DNA of 64,000 nucleotides from an uncultured delta proteobacterium (GTDB taxonomy: Bacteria; Myxococcota_A; Polyangia; Polyangiales; Polyangiaceae), in NCBI GenBank assembly GCA_903906315.1, contig CAIVJW010000026.1:1-64000 (forward strand), given 5' to 3'. A model generated the notes under the pieces. That model ran no database searches. It was not told the DNA's origin and was given only the letters and a program-made list of their open reading frames with translations. Of this stretch, positions 9,245 to 19,249 are shown piece by piece. How positions within the stretch are numbered: the first letter of the stretch is position 1; each line of letters opens with the position of its first letter. Position numbers and translations under genes: made by a program.

Positions 9245-10609
9245 CTACCGACCGGTGAGGAGCGCGCAGGCCGTGGTCGTGCGGACGCGCGGGTCGGCGT
9301 CGGCCAGCAGGAACGAGGCGCGGCTCGGCTTGCCGAGCTTCGCGAAGGCCACGCCCGCCGCCTCGCGGACGCGCGGGTCGGGCGAGACCAACGCGCGCTC
9401 GAGGAGAGGGAGCACCTCCGGCGCGCCGACGCGAGCGAGCGCAGCCCGCGCGCGGAGGGCGTCGGCCGTGGGGCCCGCCGCGGCGATCGCGACGAGCTTC
9501 GCGACGAGATCGCGGCGCGCGGCCGATCCGGGGGGCGCGCCGCTGACCGACGACGGTTCCAGGCGGCGAGCGATCGCGGCGATCGCGACGATCGGATCGG
9601 GATCGCCGGCCGCGAGGAGCACCGCTTCGCGCACGCCCGGGACCTCGGGCGCGGCGCCGAGGGCGTGGACGCGATCGCGCGCGGGGCCAGCGCCGATCGC
9701 CCGCACGAGAGAGCCGGCGGCCTCGCCGCGCTCCGACGGGCTCGCGCCCGGATCGACCGCGACCAGCGCGGCGGCCGTGATCGCGGGAGTGCCCTTCTGA
9801 CGCTCGATCGTCGCGACGAGCTTCGCGCGGCCGCCGACCTCGCGCGACCGCGGGCCCCACCACGCGAGCACCAGCGCCTCGCGAAGCGGCTCGTCTGCGT
9901 GGGCCCAGAGATCCCCGAGCGCCGAGACGACGTGATCTCCGCCGATCCGCGCGAGCGCGCCGACCGCGAGCGTGCGAGCGAGCGGCGCGGGGTCCCGGCG
10001 CGCGACGTCGAAGAGCGCGTCGAAGTCGCCCGGATCGGCGGCTTCGCCGGCCGCCTGCAGGGCCGCGACGCGTACGCCGAGCGCTCCGTCGACGAGCAGC
10101 TCGCGTCGTCGCGTGGCGTCCTTCGCGCGACCGAGCGCGCGCGCCCCGACCGCCCGCCACGCGGCTGCGACGGAGGTCGCCTCGCCGCGGTCGCCGGGCG
10201 CGCCGGCCTTGGCGCGCACGTCGGCGGGCGCGACCAGGCCCGCGTCGAGCAGCATCCTCATGGCGAGAGCCGCGACCTCGTCGGTGCCCTCGGCCTTGTG
10301 ATCGAGCGCGTCCTCGAGCGGGCGCGCGCAGCCCTCGAGCTCGCGCAGGCGGTCGAGCCCGTCGGGGCCCTTCGCGCGCGCGATCTCGCCCGCAGCGAGG
10401 GAGCGAGCGAGCGCGCGTGCCTCGCCCGGCAAGCGCCCCTTGCGAGCGTCGCTGGCGAGCTCGGCGCGGAGGTCGACGAGGCGCCCGGCCGCCGCGGCGT
10501 CGAGGGCGAGCTGGTTCGCGCAGCCGGAAGCCGCGATCACGAACGCGCCGGAGAGAACGAGCGCGAGGCGCGGCGAGCGCGCGACGCCGGGTCGAAGGAC
10601 CGCCTTCAT
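9245..10609 (-). CDS. HEAT-repeat lipoprotein
   Basis: 454 residues with a signal peptide and lipobox AASGC (Cys about 30), followed by an Ala/Arg/Leu-rich all-helical protein. Several stretches of the type [15 protein letters not shown] and [18 protein letters not shown] are HEAT/PBS-lyase-like repeats, clearest from about 200 to the end. Such repeats usually scaffold protein interactions. The protein is predicted to be anchored in the envelope. It precedes lysC on the same strand (155-nt gap) but has no obvious functional tie to it. Specific function unknown. Confidence 0.82.
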   Translation of the reverse strand: MKAVLRPGVARSPRLALVLSGAFVIAASGCANQLALDAAAAGRLVDLRAELASDARKGRLPGEARALARSLAAGEIARAKGPDGLDRLRELEGCARPLEDALDHKAEGTDEVAALAMRMLLDAGLVAPADVRAKAGAPGDRGEATSVAAAWRAVGARALGRAKDATRRRELLVDGALGVRVAALQAAGEAADPGDFDALFDVARRDPAPLARTLAVGALARIGGDHVVSALGDLWAHADEPLREALVLAWWGPRSREVGGRAKLVATIERQKGTPAITAAALVAVDPGASPSERGEAAGSLVRAIGAGPARDRVHALGAAPEVPGVREAVLLAAGDPDPIVAIAAIARRLEPSSVSGAPPGSAARRDLVAKLVAIAAAGPTADALRARAALARVGAPEVLPLLERALVSPDPRVREAAGVAFAKLGKPSRASFLLADADPRVRTTTACALLTGR

Positions 10610-10617
10610 GGTCCGCT

Positions 10618-10626
10618 ACGCTAGCA
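10618..10626 (-). promoter_or_regulatory. Extended -10-like element TGCTAGCGT, leaderless spacing
   Basis: On the minus strand TGCTAGCGT ends 8 nt before the ATG at 10609. Transcription would be expected to start at or within a few bases of the start codon. Confidence 0.45.
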
Positions 10627-10694
10627 CCCCTCGGCGAACGCGATCGGCTGGCGGCGCACCGCGCGGCGAACGTCCGCACGCTGTCCGGCAAGGG

Positions 10695-10703
10695 TGGTAT
10701 GAG
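10695..10703 (+). promoter_or_regulatory. Extended -10-like element before the lipid-kinase gene
   Basis: TGGTATGAG ends 8 nt before the GTG start at 10712; same arrangement as at 10618-10626 on the other strand. Confidence 0.35.
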
Positions 10704-10711
10704 CGTGCCCC

Positions 10712-11659
10712 GTGCGCATCGACGTCGTCGTCAACACGAACGCACACCTCTACCGGACGAAGCCGGGCCTCGTCGGCGCCGTGAAGGACGCATGCCGCGG
10801 CCGGGCCGAGGTCTTCGTCACCGCGACGATGGAGGACCTCGAGCGCGCCACCGCCGCAATCGCCGCGCGTGGGTCGGACCTCGTCGTCCTGTCGGGCGGC
10901 GACGGGAGCTTCATGGCCGGCGTCACCTCCCTCGCGCGCGCGCTCGGCGATCGCGAGCTGCCCCGCATCGGGCTGATGGCCGGCGGCACCGTCGCGACGA
11001 TCGCCCGCAACTGGGGCAAGGTCGGCGATCCGCTCGGCTTCGTCGAGGCGCTCCTGCGCAATCCGGACGCCCTGCGCTCGACCCCGCGCCCGACGCTCCG
11101 CGTGCGTGAGCAGCGCGGTGCCGCCGCGACCGAGCGCGTCGGCTTCATCTTCGGCACGGGCCTCGTGGCGAGGTTCTTCGACGTCTACTACGCCGACGGC
11201 GCCCGGGGGTACGGCGGTGCCGCGCGCATCGTCGCCCGCATCTTCGTCGAGTCGTTCATCGGCGGCGCCTACGCGCGGCGCGTGCTCGACCCGCTCCCGT
11301 GCTCGATCGAGGTCGACGGTCGCCGCCTCGCGCCGCCCGCGTGGTCGCTCGTGTGCGCGTCGGTCGTGAGAAACCTCGGCATCCACATGCTCGTCAACTA
11401 CCGCGCCGGCGAGGACCCGAGCCGCGTCCACCTCGTCGCGAGCCCGCTGCCCAGCCGATCGCTCGGCCCGCGTGCGCCGCTCGTGCTCGCCGGCAAGCGC
11501 ATCGGCGGGCCGGGCCATTTCGACGATCTCGTCTCCGCCTTCACCGTCCGGTTCGACCCGGATGGCCCGTACGTGCTGGACGGCGAGATCCTGCGCGCGA
11601 GCGAGGTCACCGTGTCCGCGGGCCCGGTCATCCGCGTGGTCGAGCCGCTGGCGGGCTGA
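10712..11659 (+). CDS. Diacylglycerol kinase-family lipid kinase
   Basis: 315 residues. The DAGK catalytic fold is shown by [14 protein letters not shown] (about 66-79), the nucleotide-binding GGDGS motif, and [15 protein letters not shown] (about 90-104). The C-terminal beta domain ends in [14 protein letters not shown], matching the conserved DGE region of the YegS/DgkB group. It should phosphorylate a lipid such as diacylglycerol or a sphingoid base on the cytoplasmic membrane face. The GTG start at 10712 gives an N-terminus ([11 protein letters not shown]) that fits the first strand of the fold. It is divergent from the HEAT lipoprotein gene. Confidence 0.88.
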   Translation: MRIDVVVNTNAHLYRTKPGLVGAVKDACRGRAEVFVTATMEDLERATAAIAARGSDLVVLSGGDGSFMAGVTSLARALGDRELPRIGLMAGGTVATIARNWGKVGDPLGFVEALLRNPDALRSTPRPTLRVREQRGAAATERVGFIFGTGLVARFFDVYYADGARGYGGAARIVARIFVESFIGGAYARRVLDPLPCSIEVDGRRLAPPAWSLVCASVVRNLGIHMLVNYRAGEDPSRVHLVASPLPSRSLGPRAPLVLAGKRIGGPGHFDDLVSAFTVRFDPDGPYVLDGEILRASEVTVSAGPVIRVVEPLAG

Positions 11660-11671
11660 ACGCGCCCCGGG

Positions 11672-12520
11672 CTACGGGGGCGGGTGGCCGACGACGCACG
11701 TGCCGCCCGAGGGCGCGACGTCCGGCGCGTCGCACGCGGGCTTCGGCGTGCCGCCGTCGGGGATCTTCTCGACGCACGCGCCGACCTCGTCGCCGACGAC
11801 CGCGAGGTCCGCGCCGAAGAGCGCCGCAGCGTCGAGCCAGCACCTGCCCGAGCCGCAGTCGCCGTCGTCGCAGCAGTACCGAGCACAGCGGCCCACCCCG
11901 TAGAGGCAGAACATGCCCCCCGCGCAGTAGACGCCCTGCGTGGGCGCGCACGACTCGCAGAGCGCCTTGTCGTTCGGCGGGGGATAGCACTGAAACGATC
12001 CCGTCCCATCGAGATCGCAGGCGCTGCCGACGACCGTGCACCCGTCGTTCGTGATCGGGTTGCACGTGTCCTTCGGCACGCACGCCTCGGCGCACCGAGC
12101 CCCCTGGCAGCCGATGATGCCCTGCAAAGCGGCCTCGGTCGCGGGAGCGTGGCACTCGGCGGGACCGACCTGCCCCGTGTAGCAGGCGAAGCACCTGGCG
12201 TCGGCCGTGCACGCTGCGATCTCAGCGCAGCACGAGCCCTCGAGGCACGTCGTGCAGTCACCGGCCGCAAACAAGCCGTGGCACGCCGCGCTCGGCGCCG
12301 CGTCCCCGGCGTCGGGGGTCGCCGCGTCGCCGCCGACCCCGGCGTCCGCCGGCCCCCCGCCGGCATCCGGCGCGGCGCCGCCCGCGGCCGACGACGCGAT
12401 CCCGGGGCAATCCAGGTTGAGTTCGCAATCCCCCGAAAGGTCCGAGCAGCCGGCGGCCCACCCGTGCGCCGCGAGCGCGACCAGGACCAGCACCGAGCTC
12501 GTGCGCCAGCTGCGCGGCAT
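11672..12520 (-). CDS. Cys-rich lipoprotein, last gene of kinase operon
   Basis: 282 residues. A signal sequence (SSVLVLVALAAHGWAAGC) ends in a likely lipobox with Cys near 25. An Ala/Gly/Asp linker (about 40-75) follows, then a domain with about 28 Cys including CTTCLEGSCC and CARYCCDDGDCGSGRC. This layout is frequent in Polyangia surface lipoproteins of unknown function. The ATG overlaps the stop of the upstream PEGA-protein gene (TGATG), so it is translationally coupled to it, and that gene in turn is coupled to a Ser/Thr kinase. It may be a sensed or regulated envelope component; that is inference. Confidence 0.83.
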   Translation of the reverse strand: MPRSWRTSSVLVLVALAAHGWAAGCSDLSGDCELNLDCPGIASSAAGGAAPDAGGGPADAGVGGDAATPDAGDAAPSAACHGLFAAGDCTTCLEGSCCAEIAACTADARCFACYTGQVGPAECHAPATEAALQGIIGCQGARCAEACVPKDTCNPITNDGCTVVGSACDLDGTGSFQCYPPPNDKALCESCAPTQGVYCAGGMFCLYGVGRCARYCCDDGDCGSGRCWLDAAALFGADLAVVGDEVGACVEKIPDGGTPKPACDAPDVAPSGGTCVVGHPPP

Positions 12521-13524
12521 CAAAACGCCCCCGCGGCGAGGAGCCCGCCGCCTTCGAGGCCGACGGTCGGGACCACGAGGAGCCGCGCCTCGGCAGACCG
12601 CTGCGCGCCGCGAGGCGAAAGCGCGAGCCACCCGACCATCCCCGCGATCGCGGCGCCGCCGACGACGAAGCTCGCGATCGCGACCGTCCCGTAGGTATCG
12701 CCCCTCGACGTGGCGTCCGCGAGATCGGCACAGCGATCCGCGAACGCAGTCCCCGCTCCGCCGCCCGTACAGCGGCCACCGCGAGCCGCGAGGTCGTCGT
12801 GGATCGACGTGGCGGCCGACGACCTCGCCGCGCGCAACCCGACGAACGTCGCGCCGATCGCCACCCCGGTCGCGCCGACGATGCCGAGCACGATCGCCGG
12901 CGTGATCGAGCGCGGAGGAGGCTCGTCGCGAGGCGCAGCGACGACCTCGAGGACGGGCACGGGGATCGAGAGCCGAGCCGCGCCCTCGAGCGCGGCCTTG
13001 CCGGACCACGGCTTGCGCCCCGGCGCCTGCACCTCCACGAGGTGATCGCCCGCGTCGACGGGCTGCGGCGCGCCCCAGAGCCGTCGATCGAGCAGCCCGC
13101 CGTCGAGGCGCACCTCGAGGCCCGGGATCGCGGCGACGTCGGCCGGTACGTCCACGGTCAGCCGCGGGATGCGCGGCTCGATCGCGGCCGCGCGGCGCTC
13201 CGCGACCGAGGCGCGGTCGGCCAGCTTCGCGGCGCGTGCGGACTCTGCGACTGCGTGGAACAGCTCGTACGCAGTCGCGACCTTGCCGATTTTCTCGTAG
13301 CACTCGGCGAGGCGAAACTGCGTGCCCATGCCAGGATCGAGCGCCTGCGACGCCGCGAGCTTCGGGCACGCTTCGGCCACGCGCTTCTGGCCCATGAGGC
13401 GCATCGCCTCGTCGAAGAGCACCTGCGCCTGCTTCTCGGCGTCGGTCCGCGCGAGGGCCTCGCCCGCCGCCATCGACGCGGCGGCGATCACGGAGAGCGC
13501 GACGACGAGCGCGCGAAGGCTCAC
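12520..13524 (-). CDS. TPR/PEGA-domain membrane protein
   Basis: 334 residues starting at GTG 13524, inside the stop of the upstream kinase gene (GTGA overlap). Signal peptide to about residue 25; a TPR-like helical region (AEKQAQVLFDEAMRLMGQKR, about 28-110); a PEGA-like beta domain (about 125-185, LEVRLDGGLLDRRLWG...DAGDHLVEV). Two hydrophobic helices follow (about 212-235 and 288-310), and the rest is linker. This is the classic tetratricopeptide/PEGA protein that follows Ser/Thr kinases in myxobacteria. Periplasmic/inner membrane, likely a partner or output of the kinase. Biochemical role unknown. Confidence 0.85.
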   Translation of the reverse strand: MSLRALVVALSVIAAASMAAGEALARTDAEKQAQVLFDEAMRLMGQKRVAEACPKLAASQALDPGMGTQFRLAECYEKIGKVATAYELFHAVAESARAAKLADRASVAERRAAAIEPRIPRLTVDVPADVAAIPGLEVRLDGGLLDRRLWGAPQPVDAGDHLVEVQAPGRKPWSGKAALEGAARLSIPVPVLEVVAAPRDEPPPRSITPAIVLGIVGATGVAIGATFVGLRAARSSAATSIHDDLAARGGRCTGGGAGTAFADRCADLADATSRGDTYGTVAIASFVVGGAAIAGMVGWLALSPRGAQRSAEARLLVVPTVGLEGGGLLAAGAF

Positions 13525-14912
13525 TTGCGCCCCGTGCCGAAGGGGTCGACAGGACGCGGACGCGGCGCGGCCTTCACCGGCGGCCCCGACGCGGACGGCG
13601 CGGCCGGCGCGACCGACGCGACCGATGCCGCCGCGCTCGCGACCGGCTCGGGCGCCGCCGGAGCCCGATCGGGCGCAGGCGGCGCGAGGGCCAGCGCCGA
13701 CGCTGACCTCGCGGGGGCCGCGGCCTTGGCGGCCGTCGCGGTCTCGCGCGCGGGCCACGCCAGCGTGACGAGCGCCGCGGCGAGCACGACCGCGCCGACG
13801 CCGATCACGCCCACGCCGATCACGCGTCGACGCCGCGACGCGAGCGAGGGAAGCGAGGCCGTCGTGCCCCACGCGCCGGTGTCGCCGCCCATCGCGGCCA
13901 CCGCGACGACGGGCGGCGAAGCGCTCGGGTCGGACGCAGGGGTCGGCAGCGATACGCGAGGGAGGCTCGTCCCGGTCGCGCGGAGCCCCGAGGCCGCCGG
14001 GGCAGCCATGCGGACGACGCGCTCGAGGAGCACGCGGCCGTCGCCCGGAAGGAACGGCGCGAGCGCCGCGGCGAGCTCCACGACGTTGGCGAAACGCCGA
14101 CCCAGATCACGCTCGAGGCAGCGCATCACGACCTCGTCGAAGCCGGGCGGCACCCCGGCGACGACCTCCGAGGGAGGCTTCGGCCGCGTGAGCAGGACCT
14201 CGCGCACGACCTCGGTGATCGCGTTGCCGCGAAACGGCAGGCGCCCGACGACGAGCTGATAGAGGATGACGCCCAGCGACCAGACGTCGGCGCGCGCGTC
14301 GACGCTGCGCGACGAGTCCATCTGCTCGGGCGACATGTAAAACGGCGAGCCGAGCAGCACGTCCGTCCTCGTGAGATCGGCCTCGGCGCAGCCCTCGAGC
14401 TTGGACACGCCGAAGTCGAGCACCTTCACGATCGGCGAGCCGTCGGCCCCAGTCGCGACGAACAGGTTCGCGGGCTTCACGTCGCGGTGGACGATGCCGT
14501 TCGCGTGCGCCTCCGCGAGCGCCTCGCAGGCCTGCATCACGTAGCCCACCGCCTCGACGGGCGGGATCGCGCCGCGCAGCTTGTACACGGCTCCGAGGTC
14601 CTGCCCCTCGAGGTACTCCATCACGATGAACGGCGCGCCGTCGCCGAGGCGCCCGACGTCGTGCACGCGGGCCACGCGCTCGCCCTTGAGCCGCGAGGAC
14701 GCGCGCGCCTCGCGGAGGAAGCGCTCGACCGCCTCGGGGCTCGCGAGCGCGCGCGGCAGCATCAGCTTGATCGCCCGCGGCTCGCCGAGCTCGAGGTGCG
14801 TCGCGGCCACGACGACGCCCATGCCGCCGACGCCGATCACGCGTTCGACGCGGTAGCGCCCGGCGAGGACGTCGCCGGGACGAACGGGCGAGATTTCGGG
14901 CGAGGGAGGCAC
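13521..14912 (-). CDS. Membrane-anchored Ser/Thr protein kinase
   Basis: 463 residues. N-terminal Hanks-type kinase (about 18-275): Gly loop GVGGMG, IKLM lysine, HRDVKPANL catalytic loop, DFGVSK, and GSPFYMSPEQ activation segment/P+1 loop. All catalytic residues are present. A linker leads to one transmembrane helix (VIGVGVIGVGAVVLAAALVTLAW, about 366-388) and an Ala/Pro-rich tail of about 75 residues outside the membrane. First gene of a three-gene coupled operon with the PEGA protein and the Cys-rich lipoprotein. It probably relays envelope information by phosphorylation; substrates unknown. Confidence 0.93.
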   Translation of the reverse strand: MPPSPEISPVRPGDVLAGRYRVERVIGVGGMGVVVAATHLELGEPRAIKLMLPRALASPEAVERFLREARASSRLKGERVARVHDVGRLGDGAPFIVMEYLEGQDLGAVYKLRGAIPPVEAVGYVMQACEALAEAHANGIVHRDVKPANLFVATGADGSPIVKVLDFGVSKLEGCAEADLTRTDVLLGSPFYMSPEQMDSSRSVDARADVWSLGVILYQLVVGRLPFRGNAITEVVREVLLTRPKPPSEVVAGVPPGFDEVVMRCLERDLGRRFANVVELAAALAPFLPGDGRVLLERVVRMAAPAASGLRATGTSLPRVSLPTPASDPSASPPVVAVAAMGGDTGAWGTTASLPSLASRRRRVIGVGVIGVGAVVLAAALVTLAWPARETATAAKAAAPARSASALALAPPAPDRAPAAPEPVASAAASVASVAPAAPSASGPPVKAAPRPRPVDPFGTGRK

Positions 14913-14958
14913 GGCGCGTGGACGCGAGGCTCCGCCGGGGCCGGGGAGGCTCGGCGTC

Positions 14959-14967
14959 AGCCTAGCA
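14959..14967 (-). promoter_or_regulatory. Extended -10-like element TGCTAGGCT upstream of kinase operon
   Basis: On the minus strand TGCTAGGCT lies 46 nt before the ATG at 14912. It fits the TGnTAnnnT pattern seen in this window; no -35 is evident. Confidence 0.4.
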
Positions 14968-15042
14968 AGAACGGCGCGCCCGCGGCGCCCGGGCGCGCGA
15001 GGTCACAGCGGACCGGGCCCCCGGCCGCCCCTCGTGGCGAGA

Positions 15043-16932
<1,890 letters not shown>

Positions 16933-17016
16933 TCATCCTCTCCGAACGCGACGCATTCTAGGCGGGGGTCGGGGTGCGTCAACGCGATCGACGCGCGCGA
17001 CAGCGCGGTGCGCCGA

Positions 17017-17025
17017 TGCTAGGGT
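17017..17025 (+). promoter_or_regulatory. Extended -10-like element TGCTAGGGT
   Basis: TGCTAGGGT lies 30 nt before the ATG at 17056. Identical in sequence to the element before the lipoprotein gene at 18486-19091. Confidence 0.4.
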
Positions 17026-17055
17026 CCAAGGTCCGGAAGGCGACGTGGCTCTTCG

Positions 17056-17994
17056 ATGAGGATCGCCCGCGTGCTCCCCGTGCCGCGGGGCTCGAGCGAA
17101 GAGGGAGGCGAGACGGCGCCGGAGCCGATCGTCGCGCTGGAGAGGGACGGCGCGATCTACTCCGTCGCTGTGCTCGACCGGCTGCACGACACCGCGTTCT
17201 CACCGGAGCGCTTCCCCCTGGCGAGCGATTTTCACGCTCGGGTCGTCGCGCTCGGCGGCGCCGGCCTGGCCGAGCTCGACGACGCGCTCAAACGCGGCGA
17301 GCGCCCGACCGAGGCGCGGCTGCTCCCGGGCGCGTTCCTGTGGTTGCCGCCGTGCGATCCGGACCGCGCGCTCTACGTGCAGCTCGTCCCGACGGGCGGC
17401 GCGGAGGGCGCCGAGCCCGCGTACCGGATCGGCAACGCGCGCGGGCTCCTCGGCCACGAAGCGCGCGTCCCCTTCCCCGCCGGCGAGGAGGAGCCCGACT
17501 ACGAGCTCGGCGTCGCGGCCATCCTCGGCGACGACCTGCGCGCGGCCACGACCGCCGAGGCGGACGCGGCCATCCTCGGCTTCACGGTGATCGCCGACTG
17601 GACGGCTCGCGCGACGGAGCGAGCCATGATCGCCGCCTGCCTGCCCATCTCTCGCGCACGCGACTTCGCCACGCAGCTCGGCCCGGTGCTCGTGACGGTC
17701 GACGAGGTCGGCGACGTCGCGCGGCTACGCACGCGCGCGCGCGCCGGTGGCCACGTACTGGAGGGGTCCCCCGCGGGCGCGCGGCGTCTCCCGATCGCCG
17801 AGGCGATCGCCTCGGTGTCGCATTCGGTCGAGCTCCGCGCCGGCGACGTGATCAGCGCGGGCTGCGTGCCCGGAGGGAGCGCGGCGGCGCACGGCCGGAC
17901 GGTCGCGTGGGACGCGAGGGTGGAGCTCTCGGTCGAGCGCCTGGGCACCCTCGCCGGCGTCCCCGTGCGCGGCCCGGAACGCGCGCGTCGCTAG
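17056..17994 (+). CDS. Fumarylacetoacetate hydrolase-fold protein, possibly degenerate
   Basis: 312 residues. The order of family motifs is recognisable: AYRIGNARGLLGHEARVPFP, then EPDYELGVAAILGDD (place of the metal-binding ExE), FTVIADWTARATE (place of the conserved Asp/TARD region), RARDFATQLGPVLVT, and GDVISAGCVPGGS (place of GDVIxTGTPxGV). FAH-family enzymes hydrolyse or decarboxylate 1,3-dicarbonyls with Mg2+. Here the second Glu of ExE and the catalytic Lys region appear changed, so activity is doubtful. It is convergent with the small envelope-protein genes at 17991-19091, overlapping the neighbour by 4 nt. Confidence 0.75.
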   Translation: MRIARVLPVPRGSSEEGGETAPEPIVALERDGAIYSVAVLDRLHDTAFSPERFPLASDFHARVVALGGAGLAELDDALKRGERPTEARLLPGAFLWLPPCDPDRALYVQLVPTGGAEGAEPAYRIGNARGLLGHEARVPFPAGEEEPDYELGVAAILGDDLRAATTAEADAAILGFTVIADWTARATERAMIAACLPISRARDFATQLGPVLVTVDEVGDVARLRTRARAGGHVLEGSPAGARRLPIAEAIASVSHSVELRAGDVISAGCVPGGSAAAHGRTVAWDARVELSVERLGTLAGVPVRGPERARR

Positions 17995-18482
17995 AACGTG
18001 CCCACGATCCCGGCGCCCGTCGTGGAGCCGGTGACAATCGGCACCGCGCGCACGGTGGGCGCCGCGCGCCGCGTGCGCTTGTCGGCCTCGGTCGTGAGGA
18101 ACAGCCCCTCGGCCGCGACCGCAAGGCCGCCCGCTTGCGCCAACCCGTCGACGATCTCGAGGATCGCGCGCACGTAGAGGATGGCCCCACAGCTCGGGTC
18201 GCTCGCGGGGCACTGGTTCTGGAACAGCGCGATCCACGGGCCCGCGACGGGCACTTTGAGCGCGCCGATGCCCGGCGAGGCGTCCGCCCACTGGTTCGCG
18301 GACAGGTACGAGGCGCCCCACATGAGCCCCGTGAGCGCGACGCCCCCGCCGACCAGCTTCCACCGCACCTCGGAGGGCGGGTAGCGATGGGCCTCGTCGG
18401 CCGGCGGAGGATCCTCCGCCCGCGCGATTCCGGCCGTACCCAGCGCCATCGAGGCGGCGACGAAGATCGGAGCGAGGCGCAT
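17991..18482 (-). CDS. Small exported membrane protein, unknown function
   Basis: 163 residues. Signal peptide ending near ARAED (about 22), then hydrophobic segments at about 43-62 (LVGGGVALTGLMWGASYLSA), 74-88 and 103-125. Two Cys in CPASDPSC may form a disulfide. No family recognised. Its start lies 3 nt after the stop of the upstream lipoprotein gene, so the two are probably co-transcribed. The 3' end overlaps the convergent FAH-like gene by 4 nt. Confidence 0.72.
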   Translation of the reverse strand: MRLAPIFVAASMALGTAGIARAEDPPPADEAHRYPPSEVRWKLVGGGVALTGLMWGASYLSANQWADASPGIGALKVPVAGPWIALFQNQCPASDPSCGAILYVRAILEIVDGLAQAGGLAVAAEGLFLTTEADKRTRRAAPTVRAVPIVTGSTTGAGIVGTF

Positions 18483-18485
18483 CGG

Positions 18486-19091
18486 CTACTTCTTCTTGTC
18501 CTTCTTGTCGGACGCCTTGGCCTTGCCCTTGGCGTCCTTGCCGCCCTTGGCATCCTTGCCCTTGGCGTCCTTGCCGCCCTTGGCGTCCTTGCCCTTGGCG
18601 TCCTTGTCCCCATCGGCTTCGTCGGCCTTGTTGCCGACCTTCACTGTGTACGGGACCTCGCGCGGATCGCCGTCGAACGGGAGCACGATCTCGCCCACGA
18701 ACGACCGCTTGATGCACGCTTCGATCGGCGTCCCACCCCAAGGCGGGCCGACCGTGACGTCCGTGACGCGCCCCTTCTGGCCGTCGAAGAGGACGTGCAC
18801 CTCACCGCTCCCGCCCGCCGCGCCTTGCACGACGGTGGCGCAGTTCGCCGCCTTCTCTCCGCCGCGTCGCAGCGCGATCTCCATCTGCTTTTCCTGGTCC
18901 TCGTTCAGATCGCCGTCGCCCTTCTTCGCCGCCGGAGCGGACGTGGGCGCGATCTCGGCCGAGGGCGCAGCGGACGCCCCGGCGAGGAGGCTCTCGATCG
19001 TGTCCGGCTGGGTCTGCGCACCACCGCAGCCGACCACGGCACCGAGAAGCAGCGTCGTCGCGGCGGCGGTGAGCGAATGCGTCGAGGCCAT
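18486..19091 (-). CDS. Lipoprotein with TonB-C-like domain and Lys-rich repeat tail
   Basis: 201 residues from the ATG at 19091, which follows a strong GGAGGAG. Signal peptide with lipobox VVGC (Cys about 22), a Ser/Ala/Pro linker, then a compact domain (about 70-155) including NCATVVQ...GEVHVLFDGQKGRVTDVTVG and IEACIKRSFVGEIVLPF. This pattern resembles the AgmX/PglI C-terminal-type domain of myxobacteria. The last about 40 residues are repeats of DAKGKDAKGG and end in KKDKKK, possibly binding acidic envelope polymers. No enzyme motif. Confidence 0.8.
   Translation of the reverse strand: MASTHSLTAAATTLLLGAVVGCGGAQTQPDTIESLLAGASAAPSAEIAPTSAPAAKKGDGDLNEDQEKQMEIALRRGGEKAANCATVVQGAAGGSGEVHVLFDGQKGRVTDVTVGPPWGGTPIEACIKRSFVGEIVLPFDGDPREVPYTVKVGNKADEADGDKDAKGKDAKGGKDAKGKDAKGGKDAKGKAKASDKKDKKK
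18538..18603 (-). repeat. Two 33-nt tandem repeats in lipoprotein tail
   Basis: Two adjacent 33-nt units (18538-18570 and 18571-18603) differ at one base and encode 11-residue Lys/Asp/Gly repeats. Partial units flank them. Likely prone to copy-number change. Confidence 0.8.
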
Positions 19092-19138
19092 CGTCTCCTC
19101 CGCGGTTGCCAGGCACGCGAAGCGCGTGCATCGGCGCC

Positions 19139-19147
19139 ACCCTAGCA
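19139..19147 (-). promoter_or_regulatory. Extended -10-like element TGCTAGGGT
   Basis: On the minus strand TGCTAGGGT lies 47 nt before the ATG at 19091. Same 9-mer as at 17017-17025. Confidence 0.4.
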
Positions 19148-19249
19148 CGACTCGCCGGGCGCCGCGGCGAGCGCGGAGCGCGCGGTCGAACGAGGGCGGT
19201 CCCGCGCGAAGAGCTTCCTTCGCACCCCGGGTGTTTGTACGACGGACCC

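Noticed and set aside
9090-10691. Extension of the lysC frame upstream to 10691
   Set aside because: The extra 534 residues overlap the HEAT-repeat lipoprotein in another frame and are Arg/Gly-rich shadow sequence. The conserved kinase start with a good ribosome site is at 9089.
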